A model generated the notes under the pieces. It ran no database searches and had not been told where the DNA came from. It saw only the letters and a program-made list of their open reading frames with translations. The translations under genes and the position numbers were made by a program. A DNA stretch of 50,754 bases from Oscillatoria sp. SIO1A7 (lineage in GTDB: Bacteria; Cyanobacteriota; Cyanobacteriia; Cyanobacteriales; Laspinemataceae): assembly GCA_010672965.1 (NCBI GenBank), contig JAAHFN010000051.1, positions 1-50,754 of the forward strand, written 5' to 3'. The first letter of the stretch is position 1, and every line of letters begins with the position of its first letter. Positions 25,415-36,544 of the stretch are shown here, piece by piece.

Positions 25415-26179
25415 ATGAATGAGGAAGAAATCAAAAGCAACGGATCTGGCAAACAACAACAGATCTTAAAACTTGTAGCTATAGTGGCGATCGTTGCCGT
25501 TCTAATTGTGGCTGCCAAATATTTCAACGTCCAACAATACTTGAGAAATGCCTTGGAATGGGTTGACGGACTCGGCTCGACCGGGCCGGTGGTGTTCATC
25601 ATTATTTATATAGTGGCAACCGTCGCCTTTATCCCTGGTTCTCTGCTCACCCTTGGCTCTGGGGTTCTCTTCGGAGTCGTCTTTGGTTCCATCTATGTCT
25701 TCATCGGCGCTACCATCGGTGCTACTTGTGCTTTCCTGGTAGGTCGCTACATAGCTCGCGGCTCGGTAGAAAAGCAAATAGAAGGCAACCAGAAATTTAA
25801 GGCAATTGATACTGCTGTAGCCAGAGAAGGCTTAAAAATAGTTCTCCTAACCAGATTGTCGCCCATATTTCCTTTCAATCTCTTAAATTATGCCTTTGGG
25901 GTCACCCAGGTCTCTCTCAAAGATTATTTCTTGGGTTCGATTGGGATGCTTCCCGGTACTATTATGTATGTTTATATCGGCTCCTTGGCAGGCAGTCTGG
26001 CTACCCTTGGCACCGAACAGCAATCCGGTGGCGCTCCTCCTTGGGCACAGTGGGCGATTCGGATTATCGGTTTCGCTGCCACTGTTGGCGTTACTGTGTA
26101 TGTAACCCGCATCGCCAAGAAAGCTCTGGAAACGGAGATTTCTGAAGATGCGGTAGGCGATGGCCCAGAGCCGATATAA
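25415..26179 (+). CDS. TVP38/TMEM64 (VTT-domain) family membrane protein
   Basis: 254 residues with about six hydrophobic segments. Family marks are FIPGSLLTLGSGVLFG, GATIGATCAFLVGRYIARG and RLSPIFPFNLLNYAFGVTQV, as in DedA/VTT-domain proteins related to lipid scramblases. Many cyanobacteria encode this protein directly upstream of a mercuric-reductase-like flavoenzyme, and that order is kept here (with one small gene between), so the two may act together; this is inference. The ATG at 25415 has AGAGGTG upstream as ribosome binding site. Confidence 0.92.
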   Translation: MNEEEIKSNGSGKQQQILKLVAIVAIVAVLIVAAKYFNVQQYLRNALEWVDGLGSTGPVVFIIIYIVATVAFIPGSLLTLGSGVLFGVVFGSIYVFIGATIGATCAFLVGRYIARGSVEKQIEGNQKFKAIDTAVAREGLKIVLLTRLSPIFPFNLLNYAFGVTQVSLKDYFLGSIGMLPGTIMYVYIGSLAGSLATLGTEQQSGGAPPWAQWAIRIIGFAATVGVTVYVTRIAKKALETEISEDAVGDGPEPI

Positions 26180-26215
26180 GAATCTAGCCTAACAAATAGA
26201 TGGGAGAACTAATCA

Positions 26216-26518
26216 GTGGGAAGGAATGCCAAAATAAAAAAACTGAGGCGAGCAGAAAAAGAATTAGACCGAATTATCGATGAAGGTCTGGCAACTGGAA
26301 AGGTTATCGAGACCGAGGAAGGCGATATTCGTTTTAAGGATCAAGAAACCGCAGATAAGTTTTTTAGTTTGCTGTTTCTCCATCCCCCGCTAATGTCAGA
26401 GTTTGTCAAAAATAATCCAGAATTTCTACACCTAATGTTAGAAGCGCTATCAGAAGAGGACGACGAGGATGAAGGCGAGGATGAAGGCGAGGACGAAGGC
26501 GAGGACGAAGGAAAATAG
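26216..26518 (+). CDS. Small charged protein with acidic DEGE tail, function unknown
   Basis: 100 residues from GTG 26216; a nearby ATG (26200) is out of frame, and GATGGGAGAAC upstream is the likely ribosome binding region. The N-terminal 20 residues are basic and helical (RNAKIKKLRRAEKELDRII). The middle (FKDQETADKFFSLLFLHPPL) looks folded, and the last 25 residues are an acidic repeat DEGE encoded by GACGAAGGCGAG units. It sits 36 bp after the TVP38-family gene on the same strand, so probably the same operon. I do not recognise a family. Confidence 0.65.
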   Translation: MGRNAKIKKLRRAEKELDRIIDEGLATGKVIETEEGDIRFKDQETADKFFSLLFLHPPLMSEFVKNNPEFLHLMLEALSEEDDEDEGEDEGEDEGEDEGK

Positions 26519-26640
26519 AAAATAGCTTCTCTTATAAGTTAGGGTTCGTGTTTGCATTCATCCCAACCCTTACGGAAAGTCGCTTCGCGCCTAGGAATGA
26601 TGCCGCCTGCACTGCCTATTCTGTTGGGAGAGATAGCCTT

Positions 26641-26788
26641 ATATTATGTCGGTTTGAATGCCCCAAAAAAAGTCAATTCCTGCGTAGGACGGGCTTCCGA
26701 AAAGTCCCAAAGAGTCTAAGCGGACTTTTCGGAAGCCCGTCCTACGGGAGATTACAATTTTTTCTGTGGGTATTTAACCGGACTTAGT
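26641..26788. repeat. Hairpin element, GTAGGACGGGC family (copy 1)
   Basis: A perfect 24-bp inverted repeat (26684-26707 and 26722-26745; 14-base loop) begins GTAGGACGGGCTTCCG. The outer sequence, from ATGTCGGTTTGAATGCCCC to TTTTTCTGTGGGTATTTAAC, is shared with the copy at 34571-34730, which has different inner arms. It lies in the promoter region of the reductase gene. Confidence 0.85.
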
Positions 26789-26854
26789 ATTACTGCTGAG
26801 AGCTTATTGCTTATTGCTGAGAGCAAAAAAATAAAATAAAGAGGTAAAATAATT

Positions 26855-28279
26855 ATGGCAGTTGAATATGATGTAGTAATAATCGGTGGTGGATCTGGGG
26901 GGCTAGTTGTGGCTAGTGCGGCGGCACAACTAAAGGCCAAAGTGGCATTGGTAGAACGCGATCGCCTGGGTGGAGATTGTCTTTGGTTTGGCTGCGTTCC
27001 CAGCAAATCTTTTATCCACGCGGCACGAATCGCTTATGAAGTAAAAAATGCCCAGCGCTTTGGCATCTATACCGAAGATCCAGAAATTGACTTTGCCAAA
27101 GCAATGGGTCACGTCCATCAAGCTCAGGCCGCCATTGAACCCCACGATTCCCCAGAACGATTTCGCGGATTGGGAGTTGAAGTTATTTTTGGAGAAGGCC
27201 AATTTATAGACGAGAAAACTTTTGAGGTTGACGGGCGTCAGCTAAATGCCCGTGCCTTTGTAGTCTCTACGGGTTCTCGTGCGGCAATTCCCCCGATTCA
27301 AGGCATTAAAGAAGCAGGATTTCTGACGAACGAGCAAGTATTTTCCCTCGAACAATGCCCGCAGTCTCTAGCAGTAATTGGCTCGGGACCGATTGGCTGC
27401 GAATTGGGTCAATCCTTTCATCGACTCGGCTCTAAGGTCAGCATCATTTCCAGCCGCGACCAAATCTTACCGAAAGAAGACCGGGAGGCAGCGGCGGTAG
27501 TTCAGCAACAATTTGAATCCGAGGGAATCGAGATTCTGACTAAAACTCGACCCGATCGCGTAGAAGTTGCAGACGGTAAAAAAGTTTTGTGGATGGGCGA
27601 TCGCCAAGTCGGAGCCTTTGACGAAATCTTAGTATCCACAGGTCGCGTGCCCAATGTCGAATCTCTCAACCTCCAAGCCGCCGGAGTCCAGGTGGGCAAA
27701 CAGGGAATAGAAGTAAACGAAAAACTGCAAACCTCCAACTCGCGCATCTACGCTTGCGGGGATGTCATCGGCGGCTACCAATTCACCCATGTAGCTGGCT
27801 ACGAAGCTAGCGTTGTCCTAAAAAATGCCCTATTTTTCCCCTTGAGCAAAGCGGATTATCGGGTGATTCCTTGGAGTACCTTCACCGATCCGGAGTTGGC
27901 GAGAGTCGGCTTGAGCGAAGAACAGGCTAAAAATCGCTATGGAGATGACGTTTATATTCTCAAACAGGATTTTGCCGGAGTTGACCGGGCTATAGCAGAA
28001 GCGGCAACGAGCGGTTTTGCCAAAATCATCGCCACTGGCAAAGGAGATATTCTCGGCGCTCACATAGTCGGCCCTTCCGCAGGGGAGCTAATCCATGAAG
28101 TGGTCTTGGCCATGTCGAATAAGCTAAAAGTTTCTTCCCTATCTGGCATTCACGTTTATCCAACTTTGGCAGAAGTCAACAGCAAGACGGCGCTGCAATT
28201 CACCAAGCAAAAATACGCCAAAAACCAGACCTTGCAGGGGTTTCTGGAGAAATTCTTTTCCTGGCGGCGATCTTTTTAA
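26855..28279 (+). CDS. Mercuric-reductase-like FAD-dependent disulfide oxidoreductase
   Basis: 474 residues. Class I flavin disulfide reductase: FAD-binding GGGSGGLVVASAAA near residues 11-24, redox-active disulfide in GGDCLWFGCVPSK (C-x4-C), NAD(P)-binding GSGPIGCELGQ, second FAD motif IYACGDVIGG, and the C-terminal HVYPTLAE that supplies His/Glu. It has neither the N-terminal heavy-metal domain nor the C-terminal vicinal cysteine pair of true MerA, so Hg(II) reduction is uncertain; a general thiol/disulfide or quinone role is possible. It resembles the cyanobacterial proteins annotated as MerA (Synechocystis slr1849 type). The start is the ATG after AAAGAGGTAAAATAATT. Confidence 0.9.
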   Translation: MAVEYDVVIIGGGSGGLVVASAAAQLKAKVALVERDRLGGDCLWFGCVPSKSFIHAARIAYEVKNAQRFGIYTEDPEIDFAKAMGHVHQAQAAIEPHDSPERFRGLGVEVIFGEGQFIDEKTFEVDGRQLNARAFVVSTGSRAAIPPIQGIKEAGFLTNEQVFSLEQCPQSLAVIGSGPIGCELGQSFHRLGSKVSIISSRDQILPKEDREAAAVVQQQFESEGIEILTKTRPDRVEVADGKKVLWMGDRQVGAFDEILVSTGRVPNVESLNLQAAGVQVGKQGIEVNEKLQTSNSRIYACGDVIGGYQFTHVAGYEASVVLKNALFFPLSKADYRVIPWSTFTDPELARVGLSEEQAKNRYGDDVYILKQDFAGVDRAIAEAATSGFAKIIATGKGDILGAHIVGPSAGELIHEVVLAMSNKLKVSSLSGIHVYPTLAEVNSKTALQFTKQKYAKNQTLQGFLEKFFSWRRSF

Positions 28280-28316
28280 GTTTTGAGTTTTGAGTTCTTA
28301 GCTTGAGAGTTTTGAG

Positions 28317-28410
28317 GGGAGCATTTCAATTTCGCATATCTGCCGCCTGACGCCTAAAGGCGCGGCTACACAAACAAAGCCCAAAGAGGGCTAATGGTTA
28401 CAAAATTGGG
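28317..28410. mobile_element. MITE, GGGAGCATTTCA family (copy 5, right end lost)
   Basis: The left terminus GGGAGCATTTCAATTTCG and the interior GCCGCCTGACGCCTAAAGGC, GCGGCTACACAAACAAAGCCC, GGTTACAAAATTG are present. The right TGAAATGCTCCC is replaced by unrelated sequence, so this copy is immobile. It sits about 40 bp after the reductase stop. Confidence 0.8.
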
Positions 28411-28764
<354 letters not shown>

Positions 28765-31700
28765 CTATTTGCTAAAAGAAAAAGAATGGACGGAAAACTC
28801 TGCAGACCGCAGGCGAGCTAAGGTGCTTTCGCAGTCTTGCACCCAGAATTCCTGGCCAAAGCGAACCGCTTGATGCCGGTGTTGCCGCCCTACGATCGCC
28901 ATAACTGGAACTTTTGGCTTGGTTTGGTCGCCGGAGCATTCTTTGAGAAGAGCCTGCAATTGCTGGAGTTGTTCGTAGTTATTGACCTGCTCGGGAGTCA
29001 GTTCTAAAATTAGCGGACGATTCGCTTCCATCCACACCACATCTTCAACTATTAATTGAGCCTGCCGATCGCCGGAGCTAGGGAAACCCCAGAAAAGCAG
29101 GGGAACCTCTTTCACCAAAGAGGAGGAAATTTTTTGATAGGTATTGTTTTGAGCGATCGCCTCTAGCCAGAAGTCTTTGTCGACGAGCTGGAGAACGGCT
29201 TTGCTCTCGCCACCCATCCCGAGCTGCTCCCGAACTTCTCCAAGGAAAGCGATCGTCCAAACCGCAGACTGTTCTGCCCGTTCGGAAAGCTCTCTAAGGG
29301 GAACTGGCGCTAGACCCACATATTCTGCTGCCAAGCGCCTGTCCTCTAAATCCTTGATTTCCTCTTCGTCTAGCTCTTCTGGCTGAGCTTGTGGCTGCAT
29401 AGCCCGTTCAATAGCATTTAGCTCCTCTAGTTCAATCTCTTCAGCATGGTTGATGAGAATCTGATTTTTGTCATCTCGCTTTTCAACCTTACCCTCGATT
29501 AGAATAGGAACATCTGTTTTATCGAGATATGGCTGAATCTCAGCATAATTGCTCGGAAAAACCACAGCTTCCCCTTTACCTTCCAGGTCTTCTATTTGGA
29601 CAAAAGCCATTGGGTCGCCTTTTTTAGTGGTAATTTTTCTGACTTCAGTAAAAATTACGATCGCGCTGATTTTAGAGCGAGAGCGCTGCTCCTGCAGTTT
29701 GGCGAGGCTCATCAGCTCTATCTCGCGCCGCTGGGCTATTAGGTCGGCGTTTTTGAGAGGATGGTTGGAAACATAGAATCCCAATAGTTCTTTTTCAAAC
29801 TGCAATTTTTCCTGGATGGAGAAGTCTTGCACTTGCGGCGCTATCGGTGCCGACTCAAAAACTGGCGTTTTTTTAGAAGTTGCAACCACGTCAAACAGAT
29901 TGAGCTGACCGCTAGCTTGGTCTTTAGCTCTACTGTTGGCCCATTTAATAACCAGTTCTAAGTGTTGGATTAATTGCTGTCGATTGGGGTTAATCTCGTC
30001 TAGAGCGCCGCTTTTAATCAGAGCTTCTATAGTACGGCTGGAGACTTTTTGCAGATCCACGCGATCGCAGAAATCTGCCAGAGATTTAAACTTACCGCCA
30101 TCTTTGCGAACCTCCAAAATACAGTGAATTGGGCCTTCTCCCACATTCTTAACTGCAGACAGTCCAAACAGAATTGTTTTATTTTCAGGCGTAAAATCGA
30201 ATTGAGAGCGATTGATATTCGGCTGCTCTACCTTAATACTGTGGCTCGCACAATAACCAATATATTTAGCAACTTTATCCTGGTCGCCGCTATTCGCACT
30301 TAGTAGCGCCGCCATATATTCTTCGGGATAGTTGGCTTTCAAATAGGCAGTTTGATAGGTGACATAAGCATAGGCGGTTGAATGGGATTTATTAAAACAG
30401 TATTCAGCGAACAAAACCATCTGATCGAACAAACTCTCCGCAACTGTCTTGGGAACTCCATTTTTGCTAGAGCCATCCAGAAAAAGTTCTCGATGCTTTT
30501 GCATCTCAGCCATTTTCTTTTTACCCATTGCCCGACGCAGCAAGTCTGCTTGACCCAAAGAGTATTGAGCCAAATCTCGGGCAATTTGCATAATTTGTTC
30601 TTGATAGACTATTACCCCGTAAGTTTCTTTGAGAATATCCTCTAAAAGCGGATAATCGTATTTAATCTCTTCTCGCCCATGCTTGCGATCGATAAACTTG
30701 GGAATCAGGCCGGCATCCAACGGTCCCGGTCGATACAGGGCTAGAATTGAGGAAATATCTTCGATGCACGATGGCTTCAGGTCGCGCACGATTTGACGCA
30801 TACCCGACGATTCTAATTGAAAAACTCCTTCTAAATCGCCTTTTGCTAAAAGTTTATAAGTCTTATCAACATCCTCTGGCTTTTGGTTTTTTTTGCGCCT
30901 TGCTACAACCTCATTCGCTTTTCTGTCGTCCGCTGGCAAATCGTAAGGATCTAAACGCGGATTATTATTTTTTTTATCAATATAATCGATCGCTTTCTCG
31001 ATAATAGTCAGATTCTTCAAACCCAGAAAATCCATCTTTAACAAGCCCAGGGATTCCAGGTTTTCCATCGAATACTGGGTAATAACCGCACCGTCATTAT
31101 TTTTCTGTAGGGGTACGATTTCATCTAGGGGCTCTGCGGAAATAACCACCCCAGCAGCGTGAACCCCAAATGTCTTGTTCGTGCCTTCAATTCTAATCGC
31201 CATATCCACCCACTGGCGAACCTCGATACTGCCGATAGGGTTGCCATCGCGATCGCTAATTTCAACAGTTTCCGTTTCGTAGGCTGTTTTAAACTTCTTT
31301 TCTGGTTCTGGCGATTCGTCGGAAATCATCACCGACAGCTTCGCCGGTTTTCCTCGCGCCACCGGGATTAACTTAGCCATTTCGTCGGCTTTGCCATAGG
31401 GAACGCCCAGTACCCGAGCCACATCTTTCAAAACTGCTTTCGAGGTCATGCGGTTAAAGGTAATAATCTGCGCTACCCTATCCTCTCCATACCTTTCGCT
31501 GACATAATCGATCATCTTGTCTCGACCTTCGATGCAGAAATCTGTATCGATATCTGGCATCGATTTCCGCTCTGGATTGAGAAAGCGCTCGAACAGCAAA
31601 CCATGATGCACCGGGTCTATATTAGTAATTCCCATTACATAAGCAACGAGAGAGCCCGCCGCCGACCCTCGCCCCGGTCCGACGGGAATGCGATTGTCTC

Positions 31701-32775
31701 TAGCGTATTTAATGTAGTCCCAGACCACTAAGAAATAGGTAGAAAACCCCATCCGCTGGATCATCTTCAGCTCGTATTCGAGCCTTTCTTTGTATTCGGT
31801 CGAAATCTCGTTTCTATATTTTAATTTTAGTCTTTCTAGCAATCCTTGCCAAGCAATCTCCTCGACATAAGTATCGGGAGTATGGTCTCTGGGTACGGGA
31901 AAGTCGGGAATCCGAGGCTCGCCGAGAATCTTATAGGGTTCTACTTTTTCGGCGACTTCCACTGTATTGGCGATCGCTTCTTGGATAACGCGATCGGGCA
32001 AATGATCTCGGAACAACAGCGCCATCTCTTCAGCGGTTTTCATATACTCCGTGCCGCTATAGCGCATCCGCTTTTCTTCCATAATCTGCTTTTGAGTATT
32101 GATGCAGATTAGAGCATCGTGCGCTTCCACGTCATAGCAGGAAATAAAATGCGAATCATTAGTAGCAACTATTTTTATGTCCAGTTCCCGCCCAATCTTG
32201 ACCAGCTCTACATTAACTATTCTATCTTCGGGAGTGCCGTGGTCTTGAATCTCTAAATAGTAATCATCTGCAAAAATATCCTTGTACTCTTGGGCTACCT
32301 CCCGAGCTTTGTCCGGCCGATTTTGAAGAATAGCTTGCGGAACTTCTCCTCCCAAGCAGGCACTGGTGACTATCAGCCCTTCCCTATATTCCCGCAGCAA
32401 TTCTTTGTTAACGCAAGGGCGGGCAAAGATCCCGGAACCGTGCATTCCTTGCAGGTGGGATTTTGTGGTCAGCTTGACTAAATTCTTATAGCCAAGGGTA
32501 TTTTTTGCCAAAACCACTTGGTGATATTTTTTAACTCGCTTGTTTTTCGTATCGAGAGGCTCGTTAATTACATACATTTCGTTGCCGATAATCGGTTTTA
32601 TACCTTTGCTCCGGCAGACTTTGATAATGTCAATCGCCCCGTACATGACGCCATGATCCGTAACTGCGATCGCCGGCATCCCCAGCTCTACCGCTCGCTC
32701 GACCAACTTCGGCATCTGGCTCGCCCCATCTAAGAGGCTATAATCGGTATGAATGTGCAACCCAACGAAAGACAT
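28765..32775 (-). CDS. dnaE: DNA polymerase III alpha subunit, contiguous and without intein
   Basis: 1336 residues; the replicative polymerase. The PHP domain ([21 protein letters not shown]) is at the N-terminus, the polymerase core has [16 protein letters not shown] and the catalytic [12 protein letters not shown], then come helix-hairpin-helix and OB-fold ([14 protein letters not shown]) regions. In many cyanobacteria the gene is split by a trans-splicing intein between AEY and [10 protein letters not shown]; here that junction is continuous (Tyr792-Cys793, codon border 30399/30400), so no intein is present. It is longer than the roughly 1200 residues usual for the joined cyanobacterial protein, with extra charged stretches before [14 protein letters not shown] and near [15 protein letters not shown]. 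It is transcribed alone from ATG 32775; tandem repeats lie on both sides. Confidence 0.97.
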   Translation of the reverse strand: MSFVGLHIHTDYSLLDGASQMPKLVERAVELGMPAIAVTDHGVMYGAIDIIKVCRSKGIKPIIGNEMYVINEPLDTKNKRVKKYHQVVLAKNTLGYKNLVKLTTKSHLQGMHGSGIFARPCVNKELLREYREGLIVTSACLGGEVPQAILQNRPDKAREVAQEYKDIFADDYYLEIQDHGTPEDRIVNVELVKIGRELDIKIVATNDSHFISCYDVEAHDALICINTQKQIMEEKRMRYSGTEYMKTAEEMALLFRDHLPDRVIQEAIANTVEVAEKVEPYKILGEPRIPDFPVPRDHTPDTYVEEIAWQGLLERLKLKYRNEISTEYKERLEYELKMIQRMGFSTYFLVVWDYIKYARDNRIPVGPGRGSAAGSLVAYVMGITNIDPVHHGLLFERFLNPERKSMPDIDTDFCIEGRDKMIDYVSERYGEDRVAQIITFNRMTSKAVLKDVARVLGVPYGKADEMAKLIPVARGKPAKLSVMISDESPEPEKKFKTAYETETVEISDRDGNPIGSIEVRQWVDMAIRIEGTNKTFGVHAAGVVISAEPLDEIVPLQKNNDGAVITQYSMENLESLGLLKMDFLGLKNLTIIEKAIDYIDKKNNNPRLDPYDLPADDRKANEVVARRKKNQKPEDVDKTYKLLAKGDLEGVFQLESSGMRQIVRDLKPSCIEDISSILALYRPGPLDAGLIPKFIDRKHGREEIKYDYPLLEDILKETYGVIVYQEQIMQIARDLAQYSLGQADLLRRAMGKKKMAEMQKHRELFLDGSSKNGVPKTVAESLFDQMVLFAEYCFNKSHSTAYAYVTYQTAYLKANYPEEYMAALLSANSGDQDKVAKYIGYCASHSIKVEQPNINRSQFDFTPENKTILFGLSAVKNVGEGPIHCILEVRKDGGKFKSLADFCDRVDLQKVSSRTIEALIKSGALDEINPNRQQLIQHLELVIKWANSRAKDQASGQLNLFDVVATSKKTPVFESAPIAPQVQDFSIQEKLQFEKELLGFYVSNHPLKNADLIAQRREIELMSLAKLQEQRSRSKISAIVIFTEVRKITTKKGDPMAFVQIEDLEGKGEAVVFPSNYAEIQPYLDKTDVPILIEGKVEKRDDKNQILINHAEEIELEELNAIERAMQPQAQPEELDEEEIKDLEDRRLAAEYVGLAPVPLRELSERAEQSAVWTIAFLGEVREQLGMGGESKAVLQLVDKDFWLEAIAQNNTYQKISSSLVKEVPLLFWGFPSSGDRQAQLIVEDVVWMEANRPLILELTPEQVNNYEQLQQLQALLKECSGDQTKPKVPVMAIVGRQHRHQAVRFGQEFWVQDCESTLARLRSAEFSVHSFSFSK

Positions 32776-33084
32776 AATATTTAAAATAAAATAGGATAAT
32801 TAAAGCGAGCCTTGTGGGCATTGGGCATTGGGCATTGGGCATTGGGCATTGGAGCATTTCAATTTTGTAAAGATTAGCCCGCTCTGGGCTTTGTTTGCGT
32901 AGCCGCGCCAGCCGCGAGCGGAGGCGGGGCTTACGCCTATAGGCGTCAGGCGGCAGTTGGGATATCCGGCTTATTCGCGTCCCACACCCCACCCCACACC
33001 CCACACCCCACACCCCACACCCTACATCCCACACCCCACACCCCACACCCCACACCCTACAGCCCACACCCCACACCCTACACC
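32776..33084. repeat. Intergenic region: GGGCATT repeats, truncated MITE and CCCACAC array
   Basis: About 300 bp between dnaE and the hydrolase gene, with no gene of its own. GGGCATT heptamers at 32817-32850 are interrupted by a MITE copy (32851-32957), and CCCACACC/CCCTACAC units run from about 32979 to 33093, into the last codons of the hydrolase gene. Confidence 0.8.
32851..32957. mobile_element. MITE, GGGAGCATTTCA family (copy 6, right end lost)
   Basis: Begins GGAGCATTTCAATTTTGTAA, directly after a GGGCATT heptamer array. The interior has GTAGCCGCGCCAGCCGCGAG and ACGCCTATAGGCGTCAGGCG; it stops after GGCGGCAGTT without the right terminus. The heptamer flank at the left may have replaced the first G. 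Confidence 0.78.
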
Positions 33085-34008
33085 CTACAGCCTAGTTTCT
33101 ACCCGTTCCACCAAGCGGCGAACTGCCTGCCAATATTCCTCGCCGCTAACTGAAGCCACGTTATTATGGTCGGCACCGGGCACTAGCAAGAGCTGTTTGG
33201 GTTCTGACGCTGCCTCGAACAAGTCTTGGCTCATCCAATAGGGCACCACTTCGTCGTCCTGGCCGTGGATAAATAATACTGGCATTTTCAAAGAACCCAC
33301 TTTATTCATAGAAGCAAAGCGGTTTCTTAAAAGCAGGTCAATGGGAAGTATGCCCAGATATGAATACTGGTAATCTGCCATATCCCGCATAGAAGTAAAA
33401 GTTCCTTCGATAATTAGGCTATCTGCCTCTGGGTGGTGCGAGGCCAGTTCTATCGCGATCGCCCCTCCCATAGAATGCCCGTAAATTACTATTTGCTCCG
33501 GCGATATTCCCCGCTCCTCCACCAAATAATTCCAGGCTGTTTCTACATCTTGATAGACGCTTTTTTCCGTAGGAAAGCCCCCGTCTGAAAAGCTCCCGTC
33601 TGAGATACCGTATCCCCTATAATCCACTATTAGGACTGAGAAACCGAGTTTCTGAAATTTGGAGGCATGGTTGAGATTACCGCTAATATTCTCTGCATTA
33701 CCATGCAAAAACAGCAGTACCTTTGCCGTTCCCCCAAAGCTAGCCTCTGGGGGAGAATCTATCCACCACCCGTGGATTCGTTTCAGTTCCTCGGCTTTAA
33801 CTTTATCCGCCTTAACTTTCGTGGCGCTAGCAGATACGGGCAACCAAACCTCTTCATACTGTAGTTGCAGTTCTCCAGGATTGGTATCTAGAACCCGGGA
33901 GGGGAAAAACATTAATCTGTTTTGCAGACGCCAGATTAATATGCAGATGGCGATATAGGCGATCGCCGCCACTACCCCCACCACAACTAACAATTTCAAG
34001 CCCTTCAT
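33085..34008 (-). CDS. Membrane-anchored alpha/beta hydrolase
   Basis: 307 residues. Residues 4-26 are one hydrophobic anchor; the rest is an alpha/beta hydrolase of the Bem46/YqjL-like kind. Oxyanion-region motif LHGNAEN (101-107), nucleophile Ser179 in YGHSMGG, Asp in HGQDDEVVP (near 250) and His in GADHNN (near 281) complete the triad. Substrate unknown; esterase or lipase-type activity at the membrane is likely. Start ATG at 34008. Monocistronic, between dnaE and gatA on the same strand but separated by long repeat spacers, and its last codons overlap a CCCACACC-type tandem array. Confidence 0.88.
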   Translation of the reverse strand: MKGLKLLVVVGVVAAIAYIAICILIWRLQNRLMFFPSRVLDTNPGELQLQYEEVWLPVSASATKVKADKVKAEELKRIHGWWIDSPPEASFGGTAKVLLFLHGNAENISGNLNHASKFQKLGFSVLIVDYRGYGISDGSFSDGGFPTEKSVYQDVETAWNYLVEERGISPEQIVIYGHSMGGAIAIELASHHPEADSLIIEGTFTSMRDMADYQYSYLGILPIDLLLRNRFASMNKVGSLKMPVLFIHGQDDEVVPYWMSQDLFEAASEPKQLLLVPGADHNNVASVSGEEYWQAVRRLVERVETRL

Positions 34009-34784
34009 TATTATTCTCTATCTACATTAAGACTTCTCTTGCCTTGCCGGTCGCAATATATAGATTAGGTGATTCCCGATCGTAAAGATACCCGATCTCT
34101 CGCTGACTTCCGATCCCCCTCTTGGGAGGGGTGAGGGGTGGGTTCCGCAAGTTTTATAGCACTACGCAAATAAGCGCTTGATGTTTATAAATGCTCGCTC
34201 CTTAGTCAGATTATACTTTTGACTTATTACCTTGAGACTTTTGACTTGCGCGTAGCGCTATACCCACCCCTAACCCCTCCCAAGAGGCTCCCAAGAGGGG
34301 AACTATAATAACCTCAATAGGCGGGCGCGAGCGGTACTTTCTTTTTTAGAAGTCAGCTTAGGACTTACGCAGCGAACCAATCTGTAGGGGTTCCCCGTGC
34401 CTGCCCTGTCTAGTACCAAATATAGAGATATCATTTCAAATAAAAATGAGACAAGACGTAGGGGCGAATGGCCATTCGCCCTTAAGGGCGATCGCGGGCT
34501 TTATCAAACTTAATTGAAATGACCTGTAGATTTTTTGTCCGCTCCGGAAGCAAATGGACTTACCGAGTAATATCATGTCGGTTTGAATGCCCCAAAAAAA
34601 GCTTCTGCGTAGGACGGGCGACACGAGGGTCCCCCCCCGCCCCAAGGACAGGCGCAAGGACAGGCGGGACGCCCGTCCTACGGGAGATTCTAAATTTTTT
34701 CTGTGGGTATTTAACCTGACTTGATATAAGCCCATTAAATTTTGTTGCTATTTTTCCGGCGATCGCCTGACAAAAAACCACGGG
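34009..34784. other. Intergenic repeat region
   Basis: About 775 bp without a gene. GGGAGGGGTGAGGGGTGGGTT (about 34122-34142) and ACCCACCCCTAACCCCTCCC (about 34261-34280) form inverted ends around an inverted copy of the 16857-16924 block. A lone left end of the AGGACTTACGC family is at 34362, a GGGGCGAATGGCCATTCGCCC hairpin at 34460-34480, and a GTAGGACGGGC-family hairpin element at 34571-34730. Confidence 0.6.
34571..34730. repeat. Hairpin element, GTAGGACGGGC family (copy 2)
   Basis: Arms GTAGGACGGGCG (34609-34620) and CGCCCGTCCTAC (34670-34681) enclose a 49-base G/C-rich centre with two GGACAGGCG units. The outer sequences match copy 1 at 26641 closely (ATGTCGGTTTGAATGCCCC on the left, TTTTTTCTGTGGGTATTTAA on the right). 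The outermost ATATCA and TGATATA also pair. Confidence 0.8.
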
Positions 34785-36245
34785 CTAATCAAGTTTTGGT
34801 TTCCGTTGGCCCCACTCCGTAGCTTGCTCGTAGGTGCGTGCTACCCGAAACAGTATGTCTTCTCGCAAAACGTTGCCAATTAATTGCATACCTATGGGCA
34901 ACCCCTTTTCGTCAAAACCGCAAGGAAGGCTTAAGGCAGGCAGACCGGCTAGATTGACCGGGATAGTCATCAAGTCCGAGAGATACATACTCAGGGGGTC
35001 GGCAGTTTTTTCGCCGATTTTGAAAGCAGTAGTGGGAGAAGTCGGACAAGCCAAGACATCTACTTGGGCAAAGACGCGATCGAAATCTTCCTTAATCAGA
35101 GTGCGGACTTTTTGGGCCTTGAGATAGTAGGCATCGTAATAGCCGGCAGAAAGGGCATAGGTACCCAGCATAATCCGGCGCTTGACTTCCGTACCGAAGC
35201 CTAGAGCGCGAGTCTGGCAATACATATCAATCAGATTTTCCGACTCGCTGGCGCGCAAACCATACTTAACCCCATCATATCTGGCCAGATTGGCAGAAGC
35301 TTCCGAGGGGGCAATGATGTAATAGGCGGGCAAACCGTAACAGAAGCGAGGACAAGAGACTATTTGTATCTCGGCTCCTAGTTCTTGGAGCAATTCCACT
35401 GCTGTGGTAACGCTTTTTTGAATTACGGGGTCTATTCCCTCGTCAAAGGTTTCTTTGATAATGCCAATTCGCAATTGCCCTCTGGGTTTGAGATTGGGAC
35501 CGATTGCTTTGGAATATTCGGGAATGGCGACCTTGAGGCTGGTGGAGTCTTTGGGGTCGTGACCGGCGATCGCCTCCAATAAAATCGCCGCATCTTCCAC
35601 GTTGTTAGCAAACGGTCCAATTTGATCCAGGGAAGAGGCATAAGCCACTAGACCATAGCGAGAGACCAAGCCATAGGTGGGTTTCATCCCCACCACCCCA
35701 CAGAGAGACGCGGGCTGGCGGATAGACCCCCCCGTATCCGAACCCAAGGCGATCGGGCATTCTCCCGAGGACACCGCCGCCGCCGACCCCCCAGAAGAAC
35801 CCCCCGGCACTCGCTCTAGGTCCCAGGGATTGCTAGTTTGCTGGTAGGCAGAGTTTTCGCAGGAGGAACCCATCGCAAACTCGTCACAATTGGTTTTGCC
35901 CAAGGTCACGGCACCTGCACCTAGCAGTTTTTGGGTCACCGTAGATTCATAAGGAGGTATATAGTTCTCCAGAATCCGAGAACCACAAGTCGTAGCAATT
36001 CCTTTAGTGCAGATATTGTCTTTGATAGCAATGGGAATGCCAGCCAGAGGACCAATATCCTCTCCGGCGGCGATTTTGGCATCCACCTTGCGGGCTTGTT
36101 CTAGGGCTAGCTCGGGGGTCAAATGCAAAAAACTATGCAGCTTGGGCTCTAAGACTTCTATACGAGCCAAAGCCTCTTGTGCTATTTCCACGGCCGAGCG
36201 TTCTTTCTTGATTAGTTGTGCGTGCAACTCGCGGATGGATGCCAT
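34785..36245 (-). CDS. gatA: Glutamyl-tRNA(Gln) amidotransferase subunit A
   Basis: 486 residues from ATG 36245; the frame is open 19 codons further upstream, but the family begins at [12 protein letters not shown]. GatA liberates ammonia from glutamine for GatB to amidate Glu-tRNA(Gln). The amidase-signature triad is visible: Lys in GIPIAIKDN, cis-Ser and nucleophile Ser in [14 protein letters not shown] and [13 protein letters not shown]. The C-terminal [19 protein letters not shown] is also typical. gatB and gatC are not adjacent, as usual in cyanobacteria. Minus strand, alone. Confidence 0.97.
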   Translation of the reverse strand: MASIRELHAQLIKKERSAVEIAQEALARIEVLEPKLHSFLHLTPELALEQARKVDAKIAAGEDIGPLAGIPIAIKDNICTKGIATTCGSRILENYIPPYESTVTQKLLGAGAVTLGKTNCDEFAMGSSCENSAYQQTSNPWDLERVPGGSSGGSAAAVSSGECPIALGSDTGGSIRQPASLCGVVGMKPTYGLVSRYGLVAYASSLDQIGPFANNVEDAAILLEAIAGHDPKDSTSLKVAIPEYSKAIGPNLKPRGQLRIGIIKETFDEGIDPVIQKSVTTAVELLQELGAEIQIVSCPRFCYGLPAYYIIAPSEASANLARYDGVKYGLRASESENLIDMYCQTRALGFGTEVKRRIMLGTYALSAGYYDAYYLKAQKVRTLIKEDFDRVFAQVDVLACPTSPTTAFKIGEKTADPLSMYLSDLMTIPVNLAGLPALSLPCGFDEKGLPIGMQLIGNVLREDILFRVARTYEQATEWGQRKPKLD

Positions 36246-36382
36246 GTTCTTATGACTACAACGACAGGACTTACCAGAATTTATTGTACGTTTGCCAGTC
36301 AACTTCAGCAGATTTCCGTCTGGTTTGCTTCACAGGGCCAGTAAAATAGGCTATTTTTTGCCTGGGGCGCTGCTTCAGCAAT

Positions 36383-36473
36383 AGGACTTACGCAAAGTAT
36401 CCTTCCGGAGGGTGTTTTGTAGGGGCAATCCCCCTGTGCTTGCCCCGAGCGAGCGAGTTAATGCGTAAGTCCT
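36383..36473. repeat. Inverted-repeat element, AGGACTTACGC family (copy 4)
   Basis: 91 bp with perfect ends AGGACTTACGC and GCGTAAGTCCT. The interior has GTAGGGGCAATCCCCC...TGCCCC. It lies between the divergently placed gatA promoter region and the cupin gene. Confidence 0.8.
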
Positions 36474-36544
36474 AAGTAAAAAAGACTTGACAGAACATGG
36501 CGAATCTGTATTGGCCCCCACAATGGGCCTGCTGTTGGCAGGGA

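Noticed and set aside
25207-25422. Overlapping frames of GVGSVGS and PHTPHPT repeats
   Set aside because: They are translations of heptamer tandem repeats between two real genes.
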